Shown here one piece after another: positions 51,631 to 63,452 of a stretch of 64,000 bases of DNA. Positions within the stretch are counted from its first letter, which is position 1. Each line of letters opens with the position of its first letter. Source of the stretch: VRUE01 sp963840565 (lineage in GTDB: Bacteria > Actinomycetota > Thermoleophilia > Solirubrobacterales > 70-9); NCBI GenBank assembly GCA_963840565.1, contig CAWIZH010000006.1:531312-595311 (forward strand), written 5' to 3'. The translations under genes and the position numbers were made by a program. Below the pieces are notes generated by a model. The model saw only the letters and a program-made list of their open reading frames with translations. It did not search any database and was not told the origin of the DNA.

Positions 51631-54383
51631 GCGGGGATAGAGAGGCGATCGGCGTAATCGGGGTTGGCTGGGTCGGGCTGGTCACCGCGGCCTGCTTCGC
51701 CGAGGTCGGTCACCGGGTCGTCGCCCGCGACATCCTGCCCGAGAAGGTCGAGGCGCTCTCGCGCGGCGAGATCACGATCCACGAGCCGGGACTGGCCGAT
51801 CTGCTTTCGCGCAACGCCGAGCGCCTCACCTTCACCACCGATATGGGCGAGCTGCTCGACGCGGCCAGCCTGCTCTTCGTCTGCGTCGACACGCCACCGA
51901 CGGTCTCGGGCGATGCCGACCTCTCGCGGGTCCGCTCCGTGGTCGAGGAGCTGAGCGCCGGCGGCGGTCACACGCTGGTGATGAAGAGCACGGTGCCGGC
52001 CGGCACCGGGCAATCGATCCGCCGCGACTTGCCCGGCGTTCCCTACGTCTCCTGCCCCGAGTTCCTCAAGGAGGGCTCGGCGGTCGAGGACTTCATGCAC
52101 CCCGACCGGGTTGTGATCGGCGCCGACCCCGGTGACGAGGCCTCGAGCGACGCCGTCGCCCGCCTCTACGAGCCGCTCGGCGGCGAGATCGTCCGCACCG
52201 ACGTTTCCAGCGCCGAGATGATCAAGCTCGCCTCCAACGCCTTCCTGGCGACCAAGATCTCCTTCGTCAACGAGATCGCCAACGTCTGCGAGGAGGTCGG
52301 CGCCGACGTCGCCGAAGTCGCCCGCGGCATGGGCCTCGACCAGCGCATCGGCTCGGCCTTCTTGCGCCCGGGGATCGGCTACGGGGGCTCCTGTTTCGAC
52401 GGCGCCGAGACGCTGCTGGTGCGCCATCACGGAGCGCCCAAGCTGGTCACCTTCTCTGAGCTGTGGGAGCTTGAAGGGGGCGACCGCGCCGCGGTGGACG
52501 GCGAGGCGATCGCGCCTCAGGATCTTTGGACTTGGTCCTGGCTGCCGGGCGAGCGGGAGGCGGAGTGGATGCCGGTTACCGCCTTGACCAAGAGGGCTTA
52601 CGACGGAGAGATGGTCGAGATTCGCACCAAGATGGGACGCCGCCTACGGGTTACCGCCGAGCATCCGGTGATCGTTGGCGATGGCGGCGACGACGAAGTG
52701 CTGACCACCGTGCACGCCGCAGATGTCTCGGAGTCGGACTGGCTGCCCATTGCCGGTGGTGAACTGGCGGGGAGTGCGCCGCTGACGTACTCCACGATCT
52801 CGGCGATCGAAGATTCGATCCCGGCGGAACAGGTGATCGTTCGCCCGGAGGCAAGGGAGATCGAGGCGCTCGGCGCTCGGCCCGCGGCCGATCGGACGGC
52901 GCTTCTCGACCATCCGCGTGGGCAGGCTCAGCGGATGGGCGACATCAGCCGCAGCGGCGCGTTGCGCCTGAGGGAGGCCTGCGAGTCCGACATGGATCTC
53001 GTCGGAGCCGCTCTCGGCACGGCGCGCAGCGGCACCTTTGTTCCTGAGCGGTTGCGCCTCGAGGACGATTTCTGGCGGGTGGCCGGTCTCTACGTGGCCG
53101 AGGGCCATGTGGCACGCGACGAGGGGCGGGCCGGCGCCGTTCGCGAACGCCTCACCTGGTCCTTCCACCCGACCAAGGAGGAGCATCTCGTTCGCCAGGT
53201 TGCCGACTACTGGGAGAGCCAGGGAGTCAAGACCACCGTCTTCACGGCGCCGACATCTCGCTGCGTCCGGATCTCATCACGGATTCTGGCTGCATGGTGG
53301 ACCGACACGCTTGGCCTCGGCCGAAACAGCTATGAACAGCGCCTGCCGGACCTGATCTGGGAGCAGTCCAGCTCGCGCAAGTGGGCGTTCCTCTCGGGTC
53401 TCTGGGAGGGAGACGGATCCTGGTCGTTCGTCAATGGTGGCCCCAGCGTGGCGATCGAGTTCGGGACCGTCAGCGACGAGCTGGCCGATGGCGTTGTCCG
53501 GCTTCTGGGAGAACTCGGGATCGTCTGCTCCTGGAAGCGGGGCCGCACGGCAAAGTCGACGAAGGAGACGCATTGGCTCAGGATCAGCGGAGCCGAGCAA
53601 GTGGAACGAGCCATTCAGCTCGTGCCCGCGGCCGATCGGTCGCGGGTAGTCGAGTCAATCGCCGACCAGAGCAAGCGGATCGCCCCAACCGGATTCCGCC
53701 GATTTGCCGATTCAGCGATCGCCTGGGCGCGAGTCGCGAGCACTTCCAAAAGCCGATTCGAGGGGTCGGTGTACTCATTGGAGGTGCCCGGATCCCAGAC
53801 CGTGGTTGCCGGCGGAGGTCTGATCGCCCACAACTGTTTCCCCAAGGACGTCAGCGCGCTGAAGATGCTGGCCGGCAACAGCGGCTACCACTTCCAGCTG
53901 CTCAACGCGGTGATCGAGGTCAACGAGCTGCAGAAGCGGCGGGTCGTGCAGAAGCTGCAGAAGCACCTCGGTTCGCTGGTCGGCAAGCGGGTGGCGCTGC
54001 TCGGCCTCGCCTTCAAGCCGCACACCGATGACATGCGCGAGGCCTCGAGCCTGGTGCTGGCGGCGCGGCTGGAAGGGGAGGGGGCGGAGGTCGCCGTCTA
54101 TGACCCGGTGGCGGGCGACGTCGCCCGCGGCCTGCTCGGCGGGGTCGAGTTCCGCGACTCTGCGCTCGAGGCCCTCGACGGCGCCGATGCCGCGATCCTG
54201 GTCACCGAGTGGCCCGAGTTCGCCGAGCTGGACTGGACCGCCGCGGCCGGGCGGATGTCACGGCCACTGCTGATCGACGGCCGTAACTTCCTCGATCCTT
54301 CGTTGCTCCGGGGTGCCGGGTTCGATTACGAGGGGATCGGCCGCGCGGTTGAGGGATCGGTCCCCGCGGGTACCACCGAGTAG
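51627..54383 (+). CDS. ugd: UDP-glucose/UDP-N-acetyl-sugar 6-dehydrogenase interrupted by an intein
   Basis: 918 residues, of which 256-736 are an intein. The spliced product of 437 residues has the normal length: GVGWVGLVTAACFAEVGH (NAD site), ASNAFLATKISFVNEIANVCE (catalytic Lys), GIGYGGS joined to CFPKDVSAL, and LGLAFKPHTDDMREA. The Cys at the C-side splice junction (C737) is the catalytic thiol, so the enzyme is inactive until splicing. It makes UDP-uronic acid for envelope polymers. It is coupled to the LCP gene upstream and to the nucleotidyltransferase gene downstream (TAGTG). Confidence 0.95.
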   Translation: MSGDREAIGVIGVGWVGLVTAACFAEVGHRVVARDILPEKVEALSRGEITIHEPGLADLLSRNAERLTFTTDMGELLDAASLLFVCVDTPPTVSGDADLSRVRSVVEELSAGGGHTLVMKSTVPAGTGQSIRRDLPGVPYVSCPEFLKEGSAVEDFMHPDRVVIGADPGDEASSDAVARLYEPLGGEIVRTDVSSAEMIKLASNAFLATKISFVNEIANVCEEVGADVAEVARGMGLDQRIGSAFLRPGIGYGGSCFDGAETLLVRHHGAPKLVTFSELWELEGGDRAAVDGEAIAPQDLWTWSWLPGEREAEWMPVTALTKRAYDGEMVEIRTKMGRRLRVTAEHPVIVGDGGDDEVLTTVHAADVSESDWLPIAGGELAGSAPLTYSTISAIEDSIPAEQVIVRPEAREIEALGARPAADRTALLDHPRGQAQRMGDISRSGALRLREACESDMDLVGAALGTARSGTFVPERLRLEDDFWRVAGLYVAEGHVARDEGRAGAVRERLTWSFHPTKEEHLVRQVADYWESQGVKTTVFTAPTSRCVRISSRILAAWWTDTLGLGRNSYEQRLPDLIWEQSSSRKWAFLSGLWEGDGSWSFVNGGPSVAIEFGTVSDELADGVVRLLGELGIVCSWKRGRTAKSTKETHWLRISGAEQVERAIQLVPAADRSRVVESIADQSKRIAPTGFRRFADSAIAWARVASTSKSRFEGSVYSLEVPGSQTVVAGGGLIAHNCFPKDVSALKMLAGNSGYHFQLLNAVIEVNELQKRRVVQKLQKHLGSLVGKRVALLGLAFKPHTDDMREASSLVLAARLEGEGAEVAVYDPVAGDVARGLLGGVEFRDSALEALDGADAAILVTEWPEFAELDWTAAAGRMSRPLLIDGRNFLDPSLLRGAGFDYEGIGRAVEGSVPAGTTE
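52392..53834 (+). other. Intein with LAGLIDADG homing endonuclease, inserted at the catalytic Cys of ugd
   Basis: 481 residues from C1 (CFDGAETLL) to the terminal IAHN, followed by Cys+1. Block B is LRVTAEHPVIV (T-x-x-H). Two dodecapeptides, GLYVAEGHV (intein residue ~232) and LSGLWEGDGSW (~334), are about 100 residues apart as in active LAGLIDADG enzymes, with acidic residues kept in both. Block F is VYSLEVPGSQTVVAGGGLIAHN-like. All splicing residues (Cys1, block-B Thr/His, His-Asn, Cys+1) are present, so it should splice. An archaeal UDP-glucose dehydrogenase intein is known; a bacterial one is less usual. Confidence 0.93.
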
Positions 54384-55366
54384 TGCAGGCCATTGTCCTA
54401 GTCGGCGGTGAGGGGACGCGGCTGCGGCCGCTGACGGCGACGGTGCCGAAGCCGGCGCTGACGCTTGTCGACCGCCCCTTCCTCGCCTACATGATCGAGT
54501 GGCTGGCCGGCCACGGCGTGACCGAGGTGGTGCTTGCCTGCGGCTTCCTGCCCGACGTGCTGCGCGAGGCGCTCGCCGGTGAGGAGGAGCGCGCCGGGGT
54601 CTCGATTCGCTACGTGGTCGAGCCCGAGCGCCGCGGCACCGCCGGCGCGATCCGCTTCGCCGCCGACGAGCTCGGCGACGGCCTCGAGGAGCGCTTCCTC
54701 GCCCTCAACGGCGATGTCCTCACCGACCTCGACCTGACCGCATTGCTGCGCACCCACGCCGAGCGCGGCGCCCGCGCCACCCTCGGCCTGCACCCGGTCG
54801 ATGACTCCTCTGCCTACGGGCTGGTGCACAGCGACCCCGAGGGCGCGGTGCTCGAGTTCCTCGAGAAGACGGGGGAGAGCGTGCCCGGCGAGGTCAACGC
54901 GGGGATGTACGTGCTCGAGCGCTCGGTCCTCGATTTGATCCCGGCCGGCGAGGAGGTCTCGATCGAGCGCGACGTCTTCCCGCGGCTGGTCGGCGATGGC
55001 CTGCACGGCCTACGGCTCGACGGCTACTGGATGGACATCGGCACGCCCGAGCGCTACCTGCAGTCGAGCTGGGACATCCTCGAGCGTCGGGTCGAGACAC
55101 GGGTGCAGCCGACCGCGCCGGGGATGCTGGTCGGCCCGGGCGCCGAGGTCGCAACGGGCGCGACGATCGGCCCGCGCGCCGTACTTGGCAGTGGCTGCCG
55201 AGTCGCCGACGGAGCCGAGATTCGCGACTCGGTCGTGCTCGACGGCTGCAAGGTTGGCGAGGGGGCCAGGGTCAGCGGCTCGATTCTCTCCGCCGGGGTC
55301 GAGGTTGCCGCCGGTGCAGTCCTTGAGTCCGCCGTGGTCGGTGCCGATGAGAGAGTCCCAGCCTGA
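54383..55366 (+). CDS. Sugar-1-phosphate nucleotidyltransferase (GDP-mannose/NDP-glucose type) 1
   Basis: 327 residues from GTG 54383. Catalytic loop LVGGEGTRLRPLTATVPKPAL, the LNGDVLTDLD metal site and the WMDIGTPERYL motif show a nucleotidyltransferase. From about residue 240, hexapeptide repeats (VGPGAEVATGATIGPRAVLG) make a short beta-helix, the layout of GDP-mannose pyrophosphorylase-like proteins. The specific base and sugar are not decided. It is coupled at both ends. Confidence 0.9.
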   Translation: MQAIVLVGGEGTRLRPLTATVPKPALTLVDRPFLAYMIEWLAGHGVTEVVLACGFLPDVLREALAGEEERAGVSIRYVVEPERRGTAGAIRFAADELGDGLEERFLALNGDVLTDLDLTALLRTHAERGARATLGLHPVDDSSAYGLVHSDPEGAVLEFLEKTGESVPGEVNAGMYVLERSVLDLIPAGEEVSIERDVFPRLVGDGLHGLRLDGYWMDIGTPERYLQSSWDILERRVETRVQPTAPGMLVGPGAEVATGATIGPRAVLGSGCRVADGAEIRDSVVLDGCKVGEGARVSGSILSAGVEVAAGAVLESAVVGADERVPA

Positions 55367-56343
55367 TGCTCGACGACGTCCTCGCCATTCCCGATCACCT
55401 CCGCGACGCCCTCTGGCGGGTCGAATCCGCGCGGCTGGAGCCGGCCGATGCGGCCGGCCTGATCGTCTGCGGCATGGGCGGATCGGCGATCGGTGGCGAC
55501 CTCGCTGCGGCGGCGCTCGGCAACCGCCTCACCGGCCCCCTGCTCACCGTCCGCGGCTACGAGCTGCCGAGCTGGGTGACGCCGGAGTGGACCGTGCTCT
55601 GCTCGAGCTACTCGGGCAACACCGAGGAGACGCTCGCCTGCTTCGCCGCGGCCGAGGCGCTCGGTGCTCGCCGGGTCGTCGCCAGCACCGGCGGCGCCCT
55701 GGTCGACGGTGCGCGCGAGGCCGGCCTGCCGGTCATCGGCCTGCCCGGGATCCTGCCCGCCCCGCGGACGGCTGTTGCCTACATGCTGGTCTGCGCCGCC
55801 GAGGTCGCCGCTCTCGCCGGCGTCGCCCCGCGGGTCCACACCGAGATCGACGCCGCAGCCACCTTCCTGACTGAGCGCTCCAGCGACCTCCAGGCGCGCG
55901 CGGCCGAGATCGCCGAGCGGCTGGGGAGCTCGACCCCGGTAGTCATCGGTGCCGACCTGACCGCGCCGGTCGCCCGCCGCTGGAAGACGCAGATCAACGA
56001 GAACGCCAAGTGCCCGACCTTCTTCTCGGAGCTGCCCGAGGCCAACCACAATGAGATCTGCGGCTGGGATGGCGACGCCTTCGCGGCCGTCATGCTCGAA
56101 GACGCCGACCAGCACCCGCGCCTGCGCCGCCGCTTTGAGCTGACCGGCGAGGCGATCGGCTCCGCCGGTGCCACCGTGGTGGGGCTGGAGACCCAGGGCG
56201 AGACCCGGATAGCCCGCCTGCTCTGGGCGACGATGCTGGGCGACCTGGTCTCGCTGAAGCTGGCCGAGGCTCGCGGCGTCGACCCGCTCCCGGTCGAGGC
56301 AATCGAGGGCTTCAAGACTGCTCTGGCAGGTGGCGGCGAATGA
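55366..56343 (+). CDS. Bifunctional phosphoglucose/phosphomannose isomerase (SIS family)
   Basis: 325 residues. SIS domains with GMGGSAIGGDLAAA, SSYSGNTEETLA, SLPEANHNEI-type (here ELPEANHNEICGW) and a conserved Glu, matching the archaeal/actinobacterial PGI/PMI family. It interconverts fructose-6-P with glucose-6-P and mannose-6-P, feeding the neighbouring nucleotidyltransferases. TGATG and ATGA overlaps join it to both. Confidence 0.9.
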   Translation: MLDDVLAIPDHLRDALWRVESARLEPADAAGLIVCGMGGSAIGGDLAAAALGNRLTGPLLTVRGYELPSWVTPEWTVLCSSYSGNTEETLACFAAAEALGARRVVASTGGALVDGAREAGLPVIGLPGILPAPRTAVAYMLVCAAEVAALAGVAPRVHTEIDAAATFLTERSSDLQARAAEIAERLGSSTPVVIGADLTAPVARRWKTQINENAKCPTFFSELPEANHNEICGWDGDAFAAVMLEDADQHPRLRRRFELTGEAIGSAGATVVGLETQGETRIARLLWATMLGDLVSLKLAEARGVDPLPVEAIEGFKTALAGGGE

Positions 56344-57350
56344 GGGCGATGGTCCTCGCCGCGGGGCTCGGCACCCGTCTGCGCCCGATCACCTACGCGA
56401 TCCCGAAGCCGATGGTGCCGGTGCTGAACCGGCCGGTGATGGAGCACATCGTCCGCCACCTCGCCGGCCACGGCTTCGACCAGGCGATCGCCAACCTGCA
56501 CTGGTTCCCGGAGACGATCGAGGGCCACTTCGGCGATGGCTCGGGCTTCGGCCTCGAGCTCTCCTACAGCCGCGAGGAGCAACTGCTCGGCACCTCGGGC
56601 GGCGTCCGCAACGCGGCGGACTTCCTCGGCGACAGCTTCCTGGTGATCTCCGGCGACGCGCTCACCGACATCGACCTCGGCGCGATGCGCGCCTTCCACG
56701 AATCCCATGACGGGGTCGCCACGCTCGCCACCAAGCGGGTCAGCGACACCACTCAGTTCGGCGTCGCGATCACCGGTGCCGACGGCCGCATCCAGGGCTT
56801 CCAGGAGAAGCCCGAGCCTGCCGAAGCGCTTTCGGACCTGGCCAACTGCGGCATCTACATGTTCCGCTCGGAGATCTTCGACTTCTTCCCCGAGCCGGGG
56901 ACGAGCAAGGCGGCCGGCTCCGACGACCCGGCCGGCTTCGCCGACTGGGCGATGGACGTCTTCCCGGCGCTGATGGAGAACGACGTCGCCTTCTACTCGC
57001 ACGAGATCGACGCCTACTGGAACGACATCGGCAACCTCGACGAGCTGCGCGGGGGCAACCTCGACGCGCTGAACGGCGCGGTGAAGGTCGAGCCCGGCGC
57101 GCCTGAAGTTGCGGCCGGAGTCCGCTCGGCGAGCCCTCTGGGAGACGCCGAGGTCGAGGGCACGGTGCTGATTGGCAGCGGCGTCGAGCTCGGTTCCGGC
57201 GTCCGCATCGAGGGCCCGGCGATCGTCGGCGACGGCTCTCGGATCGGCGACGGCGCCTGGGTGCGCGACTCGATCCTCCTCGCCGGCACCGAGCTGGCGC
57301 CGGAGGCGATGCTGATCGGCGCCATCGCGGGCCGCGTCGCAAAACCCTGA
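56340..57350 (+). CDS. Sugar-1-phosphate nucleotidyltransferase (GDP-mannose/NDP-glucose type) 2
   Basis: 336 residues starting in an ATGA overlap. AAGLGTRLRPITYAIPKPMVPVLN, VISGDALTDIDL, GFQEKPEPAEA and YWNDIGNLDEL, then hexapeptide-type ending (VLIGSGVELGSGVRIEGPAIVG). It is a distant paralogue of the gene at 54383, so the operon probably makes two different activated sugars. It is the last gene of the envelope-sugar run; a 10-bp hairpin follows. Confidence 0.9.
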   Translation: MRAMVLAAGLGTRLRPITYAIPKPMVPVLNRPVMEHIVRHLAGHGFDQAIANLHWFPETIEGHFGDGSGFGLELSYSREEQLLGTSGGVRNAADFLGDSFLVISGDALTDIDLGAMRAFHESHDGVATLATKRVSDTTQFGVAITGADGRIQGFQEKPEPAEALSDLANCGIYMFRSEIFDFFPEPGTSKAAGSDDPAGFADWAMDVFPALMENDVAFYSHEIDAYWNDIGNLDELRGGNLDALNGAVKVEPGAPEVAAGVRSASPLGDAEVEGTVLIGSGVELGSGVRIEGPAIVGDGSRIGDGAWVRDSILLAGTELAPEAMLIGAIAGRVAKP

Positions 57351-57364
57351 CGCTTTCATGACAT

Positions 57365-57387
57365 CCGGCGCGCCACGGGCGCGCCGG
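57365..57387. terminator. 10-bp GC hairpin after the sugar operon
   Basis: CCGGCGCGCC and GGCGCGCCGG pair perfectly around ACG, 15 nt after the nucleotidyltransferase stop. There is no T-run, which is normal for this genome. Confidence 0.65.
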
Positions 57388-57406
57388 CGCCCCGCAGGAT
57401 CGGGGC

Positions 57407-58030
57407 ATGAAGGCTCTCCACGATGTTTCCGCCGGCCTGCTGCCCGCGCTCTGCGCCGCCTGCGGGCACTCCTGTCGCGCCAGTGCAGTGCTCTGCACTC
57501 GTTGCTCCCGCCGCCTCGCCGAGGCCGAGCCGTTGACCGGCAGCGGTCCGGCGGGACTGGATCGCGTCTGGTCCTCGGCCGCGCACGAGGGTGTTGCCCG
57601 CGGCCTGGTCACAGCGCTGAAGTTTCGCCGCCTGCTGCCGGTTGCCGAGCTGATGGCCGAGCGAATCGAGTGGCTGGCACCGGCGGGTTTGCTCAGCGGC
57701 ACGATCGTCGCGGTGCCGACCGCTCGGCTGCGCACCCTGGCGCGCGGCTTTGACCCGGCCGCCGAGATCGCCGCCGCCCTGGCGCAACGGCTCGACGCCC
57801 CCCTGAGTCGCTGCCTGATTCGCAGCGGCGGCGGCCGCCAGGTCGGCAAGCGTCGCGCCCAGCGCATCGGCCATCCGCCGCAGGTGCGCCCGCGTGGCGA
57901 GGTGCCGCGCAGCGTCCTCCTCCTCGATGACGTGCTGACCACCGGCGCCACCCTCTCGGCCTGCGCCCGGGCGTTGCGTAGCGCCGGCGCGATCCGGGTA
58001 GCCGCAATCACCTTTACGCGGCGCCTGTAA
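57407..58030 (+). CDS. comF: ComF-family phosphoribosyltransferase-like protein
   Basis: 207 residues. The N-terminal zinc finger (CAACGHSCR...LCTRCSRRL) precedes a PRTase fold with the PRPP loop VLLLDDVLTTGATL and RGFDPAAEIA. ComF proteins take part in natural transformation in some bacteria; the enzyme substrate is not established. It forms a usual actinobacterial group with hpf and secA. Confidence 0.9.
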   Translation: MKALHDVSAGLLPALCAACGHSCRASAVLCTRCSRRLAEAEPLTGSGPAGLDRVWSSAAHEGVARGLVTALKFRRLLPVAELMAERIEWLAPAGLLSGTIVAVPTARLRTLARGFDPAAEIAAALAQRLDAPLSRCLIRSGGGRQVGKRRAQRIGHPPQVRPRGEVPRSVLLLDDVLTTGATLSACARALRSAGAIRVAAITFTRRL

Positions 58031-58070
58031 GGGCGTAGCATCGTTCGACCGACACCCAAGGAGGCAACAT

Positions 58071-58418
58071 ATGCGGATCGAGATACGTGGTCGCAACGTC
58101 GAGGTAACCGACGAACTGCGGAGACATGTGGCTAAACGATTCCGCCGGGTCGGCAAGCAGGTCTCGGAGCTGGCGACGCTTGACGTCGAGCTTCACGAAG
58201 AGCGCAATCCCTCGATCGGGGACAGCCAGGTCGCCGGCGCGACGCTGCGCCTCAAGGGCGTCACCCTGCGGGCGAGCGAGGCCTCGCCCGAGATGCTGCA
58301 CACGATCCACGCCCTGGCCGAGGACATTCGCCGCCAGGTGAAGAAGCATCGCGAGCTGCGTCGCAAGCGCACCCAGACCCGCCGCGCCGTCGGCCGCATG
58401 CGGGGCCGCACCGCCTAG
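58071..58418 (+). CDS. hpf: Ribosome hibernation promoting factor (short form)
   Basis: 115 residues from ATG 58071 with CCAAGGAGG 7-8 nt upstream. IEIRGRNVEVTDELRRHVAKRFRRVGK and a basic tail give the HPF/YfiA beta-alpha fold. The C-terminal dimerisation domain of long HPF is absent, so it cannot on its own make disomes the long-form way. The Arg-rich end could bind rRNA. Confidence 0.9.
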   Translation: MRIEIRGRNVEVTDELRRHVAKRFRRVGKQVSELATLDVELHEERNPSIGDSQVAGATLRLKGVTLRASEASPEMLHTIHALAEDIRRQVKKHRELRRKRTQTRRAVGRMRGRTA

Positions 58419-58453
58419 CGGCTTAAGCCGACCACCCTCGCTACCCTTGAGCA

Positions 58454-61297
<2,844 letters not shown>

Positions 61298-61303
61298 CGA
61301 GCC

Positions 61304-61669
61304 TTGAGCCACGACCCGGTACGCGAGTTCATTCGGGCCTTTAACGAGCGCGACTTGGATGGGTTCGTTGCGGTGCTCGATCCGGAGGTTGAGCTTCATT
61401 CGAAGAAGGGGCTTCGCAAGGGCAGGGAGGCTGCGCGGCTGTGGGCGACCCGCGCACCCGGTGGCGTCCAGCAAACGATCGAGTTGGACCAGCTCTACGA
61501 GGACACGGACCGTGCGGTTGCGCTGATTAGGCGGGTGTGGTGCTGGGATGAAGACGGGTCTGCGGCCGGAGAGGACGAGATGGCCTGGTTCTTCGAGTTG
61601 CGCGACCACCTGATCCGCAGTTGGCGACCATTTGAGGACCGTGCTTCGGCGCTGGATAAGCTGCATTGA
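61304..61669 (+). CDS. SnoaL/NTF2-like protein
   Basis: 121 residues, TTG start 61304 (6 bp after secA). The cone-fold pattern is clear: VREFIRAFNERDLDGFVAVLDPEVELHS, GREAARLWATRAP, and WFFELRDHLIRSWRPFEDRASAL. Such proteins may be isomerases, hydrolases or binding proteins; no catalytic pair can be assigned. Its stop overlaps prfB (TGATG), an unusual insertion between secA and prfB. Confidence 0.82.
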   Translation: MSHDPVREFIRAFNERDLDGFVAVLDPEVELHSKKGLRKGREAARLWATRAPGGVQQTIELDQLYEDTDRAVALIRRVWCWDEDGSAAGEDEMAWFFELRDHLIRSWRPFEDRASALDKLH

Positions 61670-62785
61670 TGGCCGACGCCTCCACCGAATCGATTGCACC
61701 GCGCCTGGCCTCTGTCCGCGAGCAGCTGTCCCTGCTCTCGGACTACCTTTGACCCCGCCGCGCTGGAAGCCGAGGCCGAGCGGCTCGAGGGGGAGATGCA
61801 GCGGCCCGGATTCTGGGACGACCAGGAGACCGCCGCCCGAATTTCGGCTGCACACGCCCGCGCCCAACGCCGGCTGAAGACCTTCCGCGGGCTCGAGTCC
61901 GACGTCGCCGACCTCGATGACCTCGCCGAGATGGCGGCGGAGGACGAGGAGATGGCGGTGGAGCTGAGCTCGCAACTGGCCTCGGCGGAGCGTCGCCTTG
62001 CCGGGCTGGAAGAGGCGCGTCTCTTCAGCGGCGAGTACGACGCCGGCGATGCCGTCGTCACCGTCCATGCCGGCGCCGGCGGCACCGACTCGCAGGACTG
62101 GGCCGAGATGCTGCTGCGGATGTACCTGCGCTGGGCCGAGCGACGCGGCTTCGAGGTCGAGATGAAGGAGGCCTCGCCGGGGGAGGAGGCGGGGCTGAAG
62201 TCGGCCACCTTCATTGCCCGCGGCGAGAACGCTTACGGCCTCTTCGCCGCCGAGCGCGGCGTCCACCGCCTGGTGCGGATCTCCCCGTTCGATTCCTCGG
62301 CGCGCCGCCACACCAGCTTCGCCCAGCTCGACGTCGGCCCGCTGGTCGACGAGGGGGTCGAGGTCGAGATCGTCGAGGACGACCTGCGCATCGACACCTA
62401 CCGCGCCTCCGGCGCCGGCGGCCAGCACGTCAACAAGACCGACTCGGCGGTGCGGATCACCCACATCCCCACCGGCGTCGTTGTCCAGTGCCAGAACGAG
62501 CGCTCGCAGACCCAGAACAAGGCGGTGGCGATGCAGTTCCTGCGCTCGAAGCTGATCGAGCTGGAGGAGCGCAAACGGGCCGAGGAGATGGCGAAGGTAC
62601 GGGGGGAGGTCAAGGACGTCGCCTGGGGCTCGCAGATCCGCAGCTACTTCCTCCACCCCGACCAGCGGGTCAAGGATCACCGCACCGGCCACGAGGCCGG
62701 CGACGCCCAGCGCGTCCTCGACGGCGACCTCGACGACTTCATCCGCGACTACCTGAACAAAACCGCGGCTTCGTCGGCGAACTAG
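61669..62785 (+). CDS. prfB: Peptide chain release factor 2, with programmed +1 frameshift
   Basis: Frame zero starts at ATG 61669 and meets a UGA as codon 28 (61750-61752). The context is CTT TGA C, the classic RF2 slippery site. Slipping by one base continues as DPAALEAEAERLEGEMQ, and the full product has 371 residues. GGQ is in SGAGGQHVNKTDSAVRI. RF2 reads UGA/UAA, so low RF2 favours its own frameshift. No AGGGGG-like internal Shine-Dalgarno precedes CTTTGAC, unlike E. coli. This is synteny secA–prfB of actinobacteria. Confidence 0.95.
61747..61753 (+). promoter_or_regulatory. RF2 programmed frameshift site CTTTGAC
   Basis: C61747-C61753 reads CUU UGA C; the reading frame before it ends here and the conserved RF2 protein continues in the +1 frame. 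Confidence 0.95.
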
Positions 62786-62795
62786 GGAGGGCGGA

Positions 62796-63443
62796 ATCGA
62801 GTCCCTGATCTACCTGGAGCGTCCACCGGCGGCTGAGCCGGAGGGGCTGCTGGTGCTCCATCACGGCCGCGGGACCGACGAGCGGGATCTGCTTGGGCTT
62901 GCCGACGTGCTCGACCCGGAGGGGCGGCTGCAGATCGTCACTCCGCGGGCTCCGCTGGAGCTTGATGGCTCGCCCGGCTATCACTGGTATCTCGTGCCCC
63001 GGGTCGGCTACCCCGACCACGACACCTTTCAGGCTGCCCGTGCCGCCCTCGCCGAGTTGCACGACGGCCTCTGGGGGGAGACCGGGATCGAGCCATCCAG
63101 AACCGTCTTCGGCGGCTTCTCGATGGGCACGGTGATGAGCTACGCGATGGCGCTGAGCGGGGATAGGCCGCCGGTCGCCGGGATCCTTGCCTTCAGCGGT
63201 TTCGTTCCCACTGTCGAGGACTGGCAGCCGCGCTTCGACGACCGTCAGGACACGCGCGCCTTCATCGCTCACGGTCGCCGCGATCCGATCATGGAGATCG
63301 GCTTCGGGCGCCGGGCCAGGGATCTGCTGGAGGCGGGTGGCCTCGAGGTCGAGTACCACGAGTCCGATATCGGCCACCAGATCGACCCGGCCCATTTGGC
63401 CGCGGCGAGGGATTGGCTGGCCGGCGCCATCCCGACCGGTTGA
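62796..63443 (+). CDS. Phospholipase/carboxylesterase-family hydrolase, non-canonical start likely
   Basis: Alpha/beta hydrolase with LVLHHGRGTDERDLLGLADVLDP, nucleophile GGFSMGTVMSYAMA (Ser), Asp in AHGRRDPIM and His in DIGHQID. The first canonical start is GTG 62853, which would begin inside the first core beta-strand. The in-frame residues ESLIYLERPPAAEPEGLL before it look like real protein, and GGGAGGG (62785-62791) is followed 4 nt later by ATC at 62796 (CTG at 62805 is the alternative). I give the longer reading. Confidence 0.8.
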   Translation: MESLIYLERPPAAEPEGLLVLHHGRGTDERDLLGLADVLDPEGRLQIVTPRAPLELDGSPGYHWYLVPRVGYPDHDTFQAARAALAELHDGLWGETGIEPSRTVFGGFSMGTVMSYAMALSGDRPPVAGILAFSGFVPTVEDWQPRFDDRQDTRAFIAHGRRDPIMEIGFGRRARDLLEAGGLEVEYHESDIGHQIDPAHLAAARDWLAGAIPTG

Positions 63444-63452
63444 GCGGGAGGG

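Noticed and set aside
51627..54383. Reading the 918-residue Ugd as two fused enzymes or an assembly error
   Set aside because: The inserted segment begins with Cys, ends with His-Asn before Cys, and carries intein blocks and LAGLIDADG motifs, so an intein explains it fully.
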